From assembly GCF_048544455.1 (NCBI RefSeq), contig NC_133526.1, positions 11,486,001 through 11,550,000 of the forward strand: DNA of 64,000 nt, read 5' to 3'. The first letter of the stretch is position 1. Every line of letters starts with the position of its first letter. Below are positions 35,725 through 47,141 of this stretch, one piece after another. Source of the DNA: Silene latifolia. Taxonomy: Eukaryota > Streptophyta > Magnoliopsida > Caryophyllales > Caryophyllaceae. The notes below the pieces were generated by a model that saw nothing but the letters and a program-made list of their open reading frames with translations, ran no database searches and had not been told where the DNA came from. The position numbers and the translations under genes are program-made.

Positions 35725-35858
35725 TCTTCGTCGTCTTCGTCTTCTTCTTCTTCTTCTTCTTCTTCTTCTTCTTCTTCTTCTTCTTCTTCTTCTTCTTCTT
35801 CTTCTTCTTCTTCTTCTTCTTCTTCTTCTTCTTCCTCTTCCTCTTCTTCTTCTTCTAC
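35725..35858. repeat. expanded (TTC)n, coding for an acidic tail on the minus strand
   Basis: About 40 nearly perfect ttc triplets. On the minus strand they correspond to the Glu-rich C-terminal tail of the transposase, which in element B is short (SSEEEEDGEDEE). In element A the tract is in a shifted frame. Confidence 0.9.
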
Positions 35859-36479
35859 CCTTCGAATCTTTGGTGAAGACGGTGGATGCTCGTAGAGAAT
35901 GGGTTAGGCGCCCGTTTATCGTGGTGTGCCATTTGTTTACAATTATTACACATGCGCTTTGGCTTAGAAGCCAAGGCAATGGCTTTAGCCTTAGCCGACA
36001 CACCATTCTTTTACCGCCGCCTTTGTTTTTCGATTGTTTTGGTGGAAGTATTGTTACCTCGTCATCAAGGCGGGCAACCAAGGAGTTGCTCAAATTCCTG
36101 TTGCTTTGTTAAATCCTTCTTGTACGGTAAAAGTTTCTCCTTGAACTCTCTAATTAACGAGCTTAAGTTCACAACTTCAGTCTCACTCGCGCCACGAAGT
36201 AAACCAATGGTTGAATGAACTTCGACCACAACTTCACCATCGCAACTTCTTTTGCATCAGCGCTACTATTTGTTTCCATTTGTACACCATCACATTCTGA
36301 TAATCTGAATTGCAATGCATCCTTTTTCCATCTTGTAGAAACGTAATCAATTGGAATTGTCTTCATGCCGTTAGCCGACAAAATCCACACTATATGTCGG
36401 CACAAAATCCCATCCTTTCAAACATCATACACCGCACCGTAGCCTGTGTCCCCGTAATCCAATAAAATTATGCTATTAG

Positions 36480-36900
36480 TAGTCTTATACATATAATAAT
36501 AAGAGTTAAACATTATCACGCAGAGTTATACATATGGCAACAAGAGTTATACATTCTGAAAGCTACGCTTATTCAAACTCTAATCGTAGTTATACTACAA
36601 ATAGTCATAGCATTCAGGTGAAAAATTGAATAAGTTGTAATGTTATTCTGAAAGTAGAGTTATACATATGGCAACAAGAGTTATACATTCTGAAAGCTAA
36701 AGTTATTCAAAATGTAATCAGAGTTATACTACAAATGACAACAGTTCATTGAAAAATTGAATTTCTAATGTTATTCTCAAGGTAGAGTTATACAAATAGA
36801 TAATCTTGAGTTATACAATAGATAATCTAGCAGTTCACTGAACAATTGTATAACTTCTATGTTCAGACAATGTAACTTTGGCACTATATCTAGCAACTTC
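36480..36900. repeat. gttataca repeats in the transposase intron
   Basis: A block with gagttatacatatggcaaca is duplicated (about 36520-36590 and 36655-36730), along with other single motifs. Confidence 0.8.
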
Positions 36901-38939
36901 AGCCAACTACTACATAAAGTTGATGCCAAAATGTTGTTACCTGGGTTGTACTCTACGTTGAAACTTTTCTCAGTCGATTGAATCCTTTACGACACTCACT
37001 TCAACTCCATCGACTTCAAAGATAGCCGACACTCTTACATGTATCGATTGAGCAAATAACCTCTAGTTGGAATTCCTTGAAAACCTCACGGGTATAAACA
37101 TCCGACGCATATTCCTCTATGGGTAAATGCGTCCCCATTGCCGGTGTTGAGTGTCGGTTTTCATGGTCAAGTCTCTTCTGCGTATGCCGTTGATGGTCCA
37201 TAGCGCTTTCAAAACGCATCCAAAACTCCACTAACGTACCTGACTTCTCGCTCGAACTTCTTAAAAACTATTAGTGCTCTCTCGATCTCTCGGTTGTCCT
37301 CATTACACCACCCATGTTCAAGTCCCTGCAATGTGCCATCACCCATTGGCTCCTTTTATCATACGCTTCAGAAACCGTCTTCGTTCACAAGACCATGCGC
37401 TTCCATTATTTCTCGCCCACCTAGCGTCAAAGTCGTCGCTTTCGATGTTGTCGTCCCATATAATGTTGTTCAATTTCTGAATGAACTCCTTATAATCCTC
37501 CCTTGTCACCCCGACCTTTGATGGCACCTTGTTCATTATATGCCACATGCAAAATCGGTGGCGTGCACTCTTGAAAGCAAGGGGTACGGCCTTAATAATG
37601 CCCGGACACGATCCGTGATAATGTACTTGGTTCCTTTCCTCCCATAGCATTCAAAAACCCGTTGAAAACCCACTGGAAGGATTCATGGTCTTCATGGGCA
37701 ATCAATGCCCCACGTAAATGTCACCGACCGCTTATGGTGATCTATGCCAGTGAATGGCGTGAAAATCATATCGTACTTGTTTGTTGAGTACGTTGGGTCG
37801 TACGACACGCATCTCCAAAAACGGAGTAGTTCCTTCTAGCGTCTTGTCACCCCATATTGCGCTTCAAGGTCATTATCCTTATCAACTTCATAATCAAAGT
37901 AAAACCCCTGCCTATTTTGTGCCATACTCTTGAACCGGTCAATGAACAATTGACCGTCCCGTTTATGGATGAAGCACTTCACATCTCGGTGGAAGTTCTT
38001 AAAATCTGTTAAGGATGCACCAATGTTCTCGAACCCGTTTACGAACTCCTTACACATGTTGTACGTCCTTGTTGCTCCTATCCTCAACTGCAGTGGACAA
38101 CAAATCCTTATCAGTGCTGAATAATAACCAAGAATTCCTCAACTTTAACCCTTTCAGCTATTCTTCTAACTTCTTATTATTTATAACTTTTAGGTTTACA
38201 TAACTTTATCATCTCGGTGAATAACTTTAGAAGTTTGCCATTTAATTAGTGGATGTTTGTTTAATAGTAAACTAACCCTGGAGTTGTACATTATCAAGTA
38301 CTTGTGAAAATCTTCTATGTTCCGCGACATCTTCTGAAACTGACGATCCTCACTCGATACAAGCTCGTGATTATGCCCCATGTGAAATCGGTCAATTACT
38401 AGTAATCCATTCTTCATAAATAGCCTGACATGTGCTTTACACCCTACCCTCTTGACTGTATATTTCCTCTGGTTCGCAGTTATTTTTCCCCATTGCATTC
38501 CTTCTTCCCTAATCCCGGTCTCATTTTTGGGACCATTTGAGCTGCAGATCGTAATGCTCCAACCCTAAGAGCATCACTCGGCCTAGCCTCTTCGTCAGTA
38601 GCGGGACGTTCTGTCAATCGGGGAAGGGTCCCAGCAGTTAGCCTTTCCTCTTTTAAAAGTTTAATTACTGCCTCTCCTTTTGGGACATATGTGAATCCCT
38701 CTCTGTTGCAAACCAACAACTTTGACCTGATTTCACCGTCACGCCATTTTTTCGTCGAGTACTTCCGAACATCAAACCCGGTTGCCAATGCATAAACTTT
38801 ATAGAATGTCACTGCCTCGTCGATTTCAAAAAATTGTTGCCCTACACACGGTGTAAACTCCGCTAAAATGCTTACAATACTCGCTTTCACGCCGCTTGCG
38901 ACCATCTGAGCAGAATCAATCATCCATGAAATGATTAAG

Positions 38940-39780
38940 AAATACATAACTCTATGCACATACGGTATAACTCTGGGCACAGAATGTATAACTGTAGTCA
39001 GATAACGTATAACTCTACTCATACAATGTATAACTCTAGTCACAGTTTGTATAACTCTAGTCATACAATGTATAACTCTAGTCACAGTTTGTATAACTCT
39101 AGTCATTTAATGTATAACCCTAGTCACACTGTATAACTCTGGTCACAGAATGTAAAACTCTAGTCAAATAATGTATAACTCTAGTCACAGTATTCATAAT
39201 TCTAGTCATTCAATGTATAACTCTAGTCACAATGTATAACTCTAGTCATACGATGTATAACTCTAGTCACAGTTTGTATAACTCTAGTCATACAATGTAT
39301 AACTCTAGTCACAGTTTGTATAACTCTAGTCATTTAATGTATAACCCTAGTCACAGTTTGTATAACTCTAGTCATTTAATGTATACCCTAGTCACACTGT
39401 ATAACTCTGGCCACAGAATGTAAAACTCTAGTCAAATAATGTATAACTCTAGCTACACAACGTATAACTCTAGTCATACAATGTATAACTCTAGTCACAG
39501 TTTGTATAACTCTGGTCACAGAATGTAAAACTCTAGTCAAATAATGTATAACTCTAGTCACAGTATTCATAATTCTAGTCATTCAATGTATAACTCTAGT
39601 CACAATGTATAACTCTAGTCATACGATGTATAACTCTAGCTACACAATGTATAACTCTAGGCAGAGACTGTAAGATGTATAACTCATTCTACACAATGTA
39701 TAACTCTTAGCAAATAATGTATAACTCTAGGTATATAATGCATAACTCTAGGCATACTTTGCATTCTAAGAGTTATACAT
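38940..39780. repeat. dense tgtataactctagtca array upstream of the transposase
   Basis: Roughly 38 units of 18-20 bp, alternating tgtataactctagtcacag with tgtataactctagtcatac. Longer blocks of about 200 bp are themselves duplicated (about 39000-39230, 39230-39460, 39460-39640). The array lies immediately 5' of the first transposase exon, which is the position of its promoter or first intron. Confidence 0.9.
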
Positions 39781-39784
39781 TTAA

Positions 39785-40530
39785 TGAAACAGCACAATAT
39801 ATGGAATGCGAAGGGTTATAAGATTTCAAGCAGGGATATGGCACAACTTCCTAAACAAAATTCGTATTAATTTAAGCATCAAACCCCAAACATATTAATT
39901 AAAAAACAACTCAAAGGACACATTACTAATTATAAATTCATTCTCTTCATTCTACTATCTAAAAAACCAGTTCATTATATCCCTATCTCCACCCTAAACT
40001 CAGAACCCTAAATCGTTAAAACCTAATAATAAACTCCAAACTTCCTTCAACAACAATGAATGATGCCATTCGTTATACATGCATTATGACCGAGTACAAC
40101 AAGAGTTTCATACGTCGGTTGCTTGACATTGAGAGGAGGTACAGGACCTACCTTGAGGACGCTCAGATCGCACTCAAGGACGCCAAAGAAAATGGCTTGT
40201 CGGAGCGAAGAGATAATGCAAATATTAGATGATATCGCATCTGCGGAACGAAACCTCCAAATAGCAAAGGAGGAGAGGATGAATATCATAGAAGAGAATT
40301 CATCCCTATATGAACACCTAAGAACTGTATTTTTAGCAATGCATTAAGTTTATGTATCTATATCTATTAATTAAGTTCATGTATGTTAAATGTGGGTTTG
40401 TTTTACTATCCTCTCCATCATCTTCATTGTTTTATTTTATTTAATTTGTTTTACTAACAAACACATAAAAACTAAGCGAATAATAATTACAGAAAAAACA
40501 ATGACGGAGAAAAACACATGCAAATAACAT
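39785..40530 (+). mobile_element. second copy of the CACTA promoter and small ORF, inside element A
   Basis: This block aligns with 25390-25945 plus 58340-58520 (the two halves of the CACTA interior): gaagggttataagattt..., the small ORF starting at 40057, and the downstream aagcgaataataattac. The ORF has a frameshift near 40215. It lacks CACTA termini. It is either a degraded older CACTA insertion or a fragment captured by element A. Confidence 0.6.
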
Positions 40531-40539
40531 GTATAACTC

Positions 40540-41270
40540 GGGGCACGTAATGTATAATCTACAGGCATTTAATGTATAACTCTAATCATACAATGTATAA
40601 CTCCAGCCAAAATGTGTATAACTCTAATCATACAATGTATAACTCTAGACACAACCTATATAACTCTAATCATAAAATGTATAACTCTAGACACAGCTCG
40701 TATAACTCTATGCATTTAATGTATGACTCTATGAACAGTCTGTATAACTCTAGTCATACAATGTGTATCTAGAGTTATACATCGCATGACTAGAGTTATA
40801 CATTATCTATATCTATTAATTTAAGTCACAATGACTGTTCATAGAGTTATAGATTGTGTATAACTCTAGGTTTATAATGCATAACTCTATGGATATAATG
40901 TATAACTCTAGGCACAGTCTGTTTAACTCTAGTTAAACGATGTATAACTCTACAAACACAATGTATAACTCTTCGCATAAAATGTATAACTGTACGCATA
41001 TAATGTATAACTCTATGGATATAATGTATAACTCCAAACACAGTCTGTATATGCTAAGAGTTATACATTATATGCCTAGAGTTATACATTGTAGAGTGTA
41101 TTACTGTAGTTCCAGAATGTATAACTCTAGTCATACAATGTATAATTCGTACATATATATGGATAACTCTATACACAATCTGTATAACTCTAATCATACA
41201 ATGTATAACTCTTGACACAGCCTGTATAACTCTAGGCATATAATGTACAATTGTCCACATCCTATAACTT
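40540..41270. repeat. gttataca repeats near the right end of element A
   Basis: About thirty tgtataactct or agagttataca motifs in both orientations, including short inverted pairs. Confidence 0.85.
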
Positions 41271-42159
41271 CACTTAATGAATGTATAAACTTCAGCTATA
41301 ACATGAATAACTATATCAAAATTGGTTGTTTAGTAAGAGTTTTTACGCACAATTTAGGGTTTGAGTTACTCTGTTACTTGAATCTGCAGGAAATTGTCAA
41401 AGAGTTTTACAAAAACCCACGATGAATATAGAACTGCATGTTGACACTGTATTACTGAAGTTATACATATTTGGTTCAGAGTTATACTAAAACCCACTGA
41501 AGTTATAATTCGTACTTTATCAAGCTTTTAAATTCCCATCATTTTTTGCCATCAACAACAAACTACCAAAATGAAATAAGAACCTGTCATTTTTTGCCAT
41601 TAACATCAACCTACAATAATAACCTAGACACAAATAAGAAAGTAAACAACTCACCATTGACGGCAACTTCAATCTCGCATAGATCCATTTCCACAACCAC
41701 GGACGGTCATTTCTGCTTGTTTCTCTAATGAACACTGAGAATTTAATTTCTCTTCAACAAAGTTATTTGATGATGATCACTGATGTAGTTTTACATGTGC
41801 GCTGAAATTTCTCTTATTTTTTTTATGATTGATATTGTATTTTACAAAAGATTTAGGATCGTTTTTTAGAGGATTTTTTAGGGTTTTTGCTTGTTCAGAT
41901 GTTTTGAATGGTGAAAAGAGGAGGGAAGCATGCAAAATGATATAGGAGGCTTTGTTTATTGCTATTGTCCGCGGGATTTGATATGGACGCAAATACATAA
42001 ACAGTGAAAGTGGTCCTCTCTCTCACACAATCACCATTTTCCTTTTTTTTTTTTTCTTCTAAAAACACGCCTCTCTCCTCATCTCATCCCTTCAATCCCT
42101 TCATCCAAGGGCTCTTATAAAGACTTAGGGCCTTATAAGGTATGAAGGCCTTATAAGAA

Positions 42160-42161
<2 letters not shown>
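41271..42161. other. right terminal region of element A
   Basis: Non-coding. The last 100 bp (atccaagggctcttataaag ... ttataagaacc) match the end-like sequence at 47080-47126 and, inverted, the left end of the foldback element at 42229. Confidence 0.6.
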
Positions 42162-42226
<65 letters not shown>

Positions 42227-42227
42227 A
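42162..42227. repeat. (AT)n(GA)n between element A and the foldback element
   Basis: About 23 AT units followed by about 10 GA units. Confidence 0.95.
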
Positions 42228-42899
42228 GGGTTCTTATAAGGCCACTACATCTTATAAGTCCCTAAGTCCTTATAAGGACCTTAGGATGGAAGGAATGGAG
42301 GGATGAGATTACATCTCAATGGATGGCCATAAATCTCCCTCCCTAATCTCCCTTCCTAATCCATGTACAACACCTTCCTAATTTGTATAACTCCATCCTC
42401 CTTCTAATTCTCCCAACTCACTTCCTCATTATTCATTCTTTCATACTTCTCTCATACCCTCATTCTCTCTCATTCCTCTCATCAGTAAACCAAAAAAAAA
42501 AAAACCAAAAAAAAACCCAAAAACACCACCCTCCATTCGATCTCCACTGCAACCTCCCTTCATTCGAACCCCACCAGCACCACCTCCGTCTCCCTCCATT
42601 CGAACCGACATCACCGTAGCAACCACAACCCACCACGACCTGCCGCCCCACCACAACAGCAACACCAACATCCCGCACCCTCCCTCATTTACTCCACCCG
42701 ACCACCACCGTCCTCCCTCCTTTACTCCACCCTTACCAAAAACGCCCAACCCCGACCCGACTGACAACAACCACCGCAACACCACCCAACCAACACGACC
42801 TCCCTCCTATCGTCCTCACCATCAGATCCCTTCTCTGCCGCCACATACTAACGAGATCCGCCTCTCCCCTTGTCGCAGCCGCCGTCTCCCCTCGTTGCT

Positions 42900-43145
42900 G
42901 TTGTCGTTCATTTTTTTTTTTTGTGTTTATGTGTCTTTGTTTATGTTGTTTTGTTTATGTTGGTTCCGTGAATTGAATGTTTGTGTTGTTTATGTTGTTA
43001 ATGTTGTTAATCAGCACTTTTCATTTTTTTTTTTATGTTGTTAATGTTTGTGTCTTTGTTTATGTTGTTTTGTTTAATTTTTTTGTTTGTGTCTTCGTTT
43101 TTGTTTATGTTGGTTCCGCGGTTCCGCCTCTCCCCTTGTCCCAGC
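42900..43145. repeat. degenerate tandem repeat, tttgtttatgttgttttg
   Basis: Blocks tgtctttgtttatgttgttt and ttatgttggttccg(c)g recur three or four times. Confidence 0.75.
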
Positions 43146-43489
43146 ACTTTTCATTGTTTGGTTAATTGGTTTTTATTATTTGATTTTTTTATTATTGAAT
43201 AATTTGTTTGATTTGGTTTTTGTTTTTATTTTTTATTTTTTTATTTGGTTGTTATTGTTATTTGATTTTTTGGACTAAAGTTATACATCTTGTCTATTAA
43301 AGTTATACACTGCGTGCATTAGAGTTATACACACGATATTTAAATTTGGTTTTGTTAATTGGTTTTTTTTAATTGTTATTTGGTTTATTTCAGATTTTGG
43401 GTTGGGTTGGGTTGTTGGTTTTTTTTTATTGTTATTATTTACATCTTGTCTATTTTGGTTTTATCCTTTATTAAAGTTTATTTTTTTTG

Positions 43490-44362
43490 GATTAAAGTTA
43501 TACAATTTTGGACTAAAGTTATACAAAAAATGGACTAAAGTTATACAAATATGGACTAAAGTTATACAAATAAGGACTAGAGTTATACAAAAATTGACTA
43601 AAGTTGTACAAAAAAGGACTAAAGTTGTACAAAAATGGACTAAAGTTATACAAAAAAAGACTAAAGTTATACAAAAATTGGACTGAACCAAAGTTATACA
43701 AAAATGGACTAAAGTTATACAAAAAATTGGACTAAAGTTATACAAAAATGAACCAAAGTTATACAAAAATGAACCAAAGTTATACAAAAATAGACCAGAG
43801 TTATACAAAAATGAACCAAAGTTATACAAAAAATGATCTAAAGTTATACAAAAAATTGGACTAAAGTTATACAAAAATTGGACTAAAGTTATACAAAAAT
43901 GAACCAAAGTTATACAAAAATGAACCAAAGTTATACAAAAATGGACTAAAGTTATACAAATATGGATTAAAGTTATACAAATATGGACTAACTTTAAAGT
44001 TATACAAAAATGAACCAAAGTTATACAAAAATAGACCAGAGTTATACAAAAATGAACCAAAGTTATACAAAAAATGATCTAAAGTTATACAAAAAATTGG
44101 ACTAAAGTTATACAAAAATTGGACTAAAATTATACAAAAATGAACCAAAGTTATATAAAAATAGACCAGAGTTATACAAAAATGAACCAAAGTTATACAA
44201 AAAATGATCTAAAGTTATACAAAAAATTGGACTAAAGTTATACAAAAAATTGGACTAAAGTTATACAAAAATGAACCAAAGTTATACAAAAAAGAACCAA
44301 AGTTATACAAAAATGGACTAAAGTTATACAAATATGGATTAAAGTTATACAAATATGGACTG
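43490..44362 (+). repeat. left arm of inverted minisatellite, 40 units
   Basis: I counted 40 units of 21-23 bp of the form aaagttatacaaaaatggac, with variants gaacca, tagacca, atgatct and ttggact. A block of several units (about 43773-43860) recurs near 44005-44100 and 44135-44235, showing higher-order duplication. Confidence 0.95.
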
Positions 44363-45018
44363 ATTTAGTCCATTTTTGTATAACTTTGGTTCATTTTTGT
44401 ATAACTTTGGTTCATTTTTGTATAACTCTGGTCTATTTTTGTATAACTTTGGTTCATTTTTGTATAACTTTAGTTCATTTTTTTATAACTTTAGTCCAAT
44501 TTTTTGTATAACTTTAGTCCATTTTTGTATAACTTTGGTTCATTTTTGTATAACTTTGGTTCATTTTTGTATAACTTTAGTCCAATTTTTGTATAACTTT
44601 AGTCCAATTTTTTGTATAACTTTAGTCCATTTTTTGTATAACTTTGGTTCATTTTTGTATAACTCTGGTCTATTTTTGTATAACTTTGGTTCATTTTTGT
44701 ATAACTTTGGTTCATTTTTGTATAACTTTGGTTCATTTTTGTATAACTTTAGCCCATATTTGTATAACTTTAGTCCATTTTTGTATAACTTTGGTTCATT
44801 TTTGTATAACTTTGGTTCATTTTTGTATAACTTTAGCCCATATTTGTATAACTTTGGTCCATTTTTGTATAACTTTGGTTCATTTTTGTATAACTTTAGT
44901 CCAATTTTTTGTATAACTTTAGTCCAATTTTTGTATAACTTTAGTCTTTTTTTGTATAACTTTGGTCTATTTTTGTATAACTTTGGTTCATTTTTGTATA
45001 ACTTTAGTCCATTTTTGT
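44363..45018 (-). repeat. right arm of inverted minisatellite, 30 units
   Basis: I counted 30 units of the same sequence in the opposite orientation (gtccatttttgtataacttt). The arms meet at ggactgatttagtcc (about 44357-44371), so the whole could fold as a hairpin with almost no loop. Confidence 0.95.
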
Positions 45019-45721
45019 CTTAGATGAAAAAAAAGTATCTCACAAAAAAAAACGAGATTTAAAACACGAAATCTTAAAAAAAACGTATAACAAGAAGAGA
45101 TTTAAGAAAATGAATAATAAATGAGAACTAACAAAATAAAAGACAACTAAAATAAAATAAAAGACAAAAAAAATAATGAATGGAAAAAACAACTCAAAAC
45201 ATACAAATTAACACAAAACGAAAAAAAAAAAAAAAAAAAAAACGAGTTGAAAAGAAAAAAAAAAAAAAAAACGCATCAGCGGCGGTGGGGTGGCGGCGGC
45301 GGGGGTGGTGGGTGGTTATTTGGTGTCGGGTGGGGTGGTGGTGGGTGGTGGTGAATGAGGAAGAGAGGAATGAATGATTTATTTGAGTTTTTTGATTTTT
45401 TTGGGTTTTTTATTTATTTGGATTTTTGGGTTTTATTTATTTATTTGGGTTTTTTTTTAGAGTTTGAGAGAAGAGAGAAATGAAATGTGTAAGATGAAAG
45501 AGAAATGGATGAGTGGAAAACAAATATATAGTAAATTAGTGATTAATTAGAGTGGATTAGTGAAGGACGAGAGAGATGGTGAGATTAGCTTATAAACACA
45601 CATTTTTGGGGTTGATCTCATCCCTCCATCTCCCTCCATCCATGTCTTACACTTGAGTCCATGAGTTCCATTGTCTACCCTTAGATCATGTTATTGAATG
45701 GCTTAGATTAAAAGTAAAAAG

Positions 45722-47130
45722 ACAATAGCGTAATTATTATCAATTGTTTTCATAACAACTTAAAGTAACCCATATATTTGTTAAAATTATATATTTCTTA
45801 AAATTACACTTTTCGTAGTTATAATTACACTTTTGCCTGTTAGAATTATACTTTCTACTATAACAATTATAGTTTATAAACTTGCAGCTTTTCTGTTACA
45901 ATCAACCATTTGGTTGTTAAAATTACACTTTTCTGTGTTACAATTATACTTGTTTCTATTAGAATTACAGTTTGAAAACTTACAGAAATTGTCTTTTGCA
46001 ATCACACTTTTACTAGTAAGAATTAATGTTTACAAATTTAGAACTTTTGCTCGTTATAATAACAATTTAACCTTGTTAAAATTACAAATCAATCTGTTAG
46101 AATTATACTTTTTATTATTACAATTACGCTTTCAAAACTTGCTTTTCTGTTACAATAAACCATTTGGTTGTTATAATTACACTTTTGTCTCTTACAATAA
46201 CACTTTTACCTGTTAAAATTATACTTTTATCAGATATAATTACACTTTTATAAGTTATACTTACGATATTGACAATTTCAATTTAAGATACAAATATTAC
46301 ACTTTTGAAATTCAATTCTACCATAATAATTACAATAATACTTTGGTGGCTTAAAATCACACCTTTTGCGCTTAAAATTACAATTTCATCGAATTCACAT
46401 TATAAATTTCAAGCCTGACACTATGATGTTGAACTTATTATTCACAGATTTTAACTTCCATCATCGAGAAGTTTAACTTATTATTCACAGAGTTGATATT
46501 GAACTCCATAATGATGGAGTTCATGTTAAAAGAGTGGATTTACAGATTTTACATAATAAAAACAAGCTTCAAAAATAACCTAAAATACACTTCCTCATCA
46601 TATTTAAACAACTGTTAATATCTAACCTAATGTTTTTATAAAAATATGATATATAAACCAACATGAACAAAAAAAAAAAAAAAAACAATCCAATAATTAT
46701 ACCATGGCCAAATGGAACCATTTACAAATCCGTCATTTTTTACGTTGGACGTTGGTCTTGTTGTTTGTTTCTGTGCTTGGAGGATAATAATGGAAGATGA
46801 TCAAGGAAGTTGATAATGCAAGCTGATAAAGGAAGATGAGAAATGAAGAAAGTAGGATTTGCTCTCAATTTTCGCCAGTCTGATGAGTTTTTTGTTTCAA
46901 ATTGTGTTTTGGTGGAGTATGTTTAGAAATGTGTTGAGGAAGGTTGTTGAGTGATTATGCATGTGTTTGTGTGTGCACAGTGGGTAATAGCCAATTGTAC
47001 TGACACACACATCCTCTCTCCTGCTCACCCTATTTCCTTTTTTTTTCACGCCTATAATGGCCTTAAAGTAGGCAAATCTCCACTCTCCATTCTCCTAATC
47101 CAAGGGCCCTAATAAAGACTTAGGGACTCA
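45722..47130. repeat. attacactttt repeats and an internal element end
   Basis: About twenty-five motifs of the type gttaaaattacactttt lie between about 45780 and 46350. From about 46700 the sequence parallels the right terminal region of element A, and 47080-47126 (atccaagggccctaataaag, acttagggactc) matches its end. This is probably a right-end fragment of a related element. Confidence 0.6.
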
Positions 47131-47141
47131 AAAAAAATTAA

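Larger units (their letters stand above)
35700..38905 (-). pseudogene. FAR1/MULE-type transposase (element A)
   Basis: The N-terminal exon (38905 to about 38270) follows an acceptor-like ctgctcag. It has a FAR1-type DNA-binding region: EAVTFYKVYALATGFDVRKY, LLVCNREGF, then GCKAHVRLF and HMGHNHEL, giving the C...C...HxH zinc-binding pattern. The next exon (about 38089-37016) has the MULE transposase core: FKSMAQNRQGFYFDYEV, a DPTYSTNKYD-like first Asp region in a shifted frame near 37800, and RHRFCMWHIMNKVPS. A repeat-filled intron (about 36480-36900) separates it from a SWIM-finger remnant CRHIVWILSANGMK (36395-36360) and a Lys-rich tail with EVTILPPKQSKNKGGGKR. Several frameshifts are present. 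Transposases of this kind cut the element ends. The FAR1-type gene at 47142-49148 is its partner. Confidence 0.85.
25994..42161. mobile_element. large MULE-like element A (Ulp1-like + FAR1-type transposase)
   Basis: About 16.2 kb, flanked by (TA)n on both sides. The left end has aaggtccttatatataataa and gtccataagtcctaatg. The right end on the other strand reads ggttcttataaggccttcat, with ggccctaagtctttataag. The ends share a cttata/aagtcc pattern with elements at 42229 and 58317, but they are not long perfect inverted repeats. Inside, a Ulp1-like gene runs rightward (26595-34989) and a FAR1-type transposase gene runs leftward (38905-35700), converging. MULEs that carry C48 peptidase genes are known in plants. 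Spacers and introns are filled with gttataca repeats. Confidence 0.75.
42229..45640. mobile_element. foldback element with minisatellite arms
   Basis: The left end ggttcttataaggccactac is the same type as the right end of element A. Outer arms are long imperfect inverted repeats: ggatggaaggaatggaggga and attcattcttt...cattcctctc...caccaccgt on the left answer the mirror-image sequence at about 45180-45640. The core is the inverted minisatellite at 43490-45018. There is no coding capacity; the long frames here simply read the repeat. The right boundary merges with the left end of element B. Confidence 0.75.

Noticed and set aside
35695..36093. 132-codon Arg-rich protein on the minus strand
   Set aside because: The Arg run is the ttc repeat read out of frame. 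The true frame gives the Glu tail of the transposase.
38940..39780. CRISPR-like array of regularly spaced repeats
   Set aside because: Units are directly adjacent with no unique spacers, the genome is a plant, and there are no cas genes. It is a degenerate minisatellite.
44376..45023. 215-codon open frame, and similar frames of up to 199 codons on both strands across 43461-44060
   Set aside because: They are translations of the 21-23 bp minisatellite (YNFGSFL, CITLVHF). The unit often equals a multiple of three and lacks stops. No independent evidence for coding.
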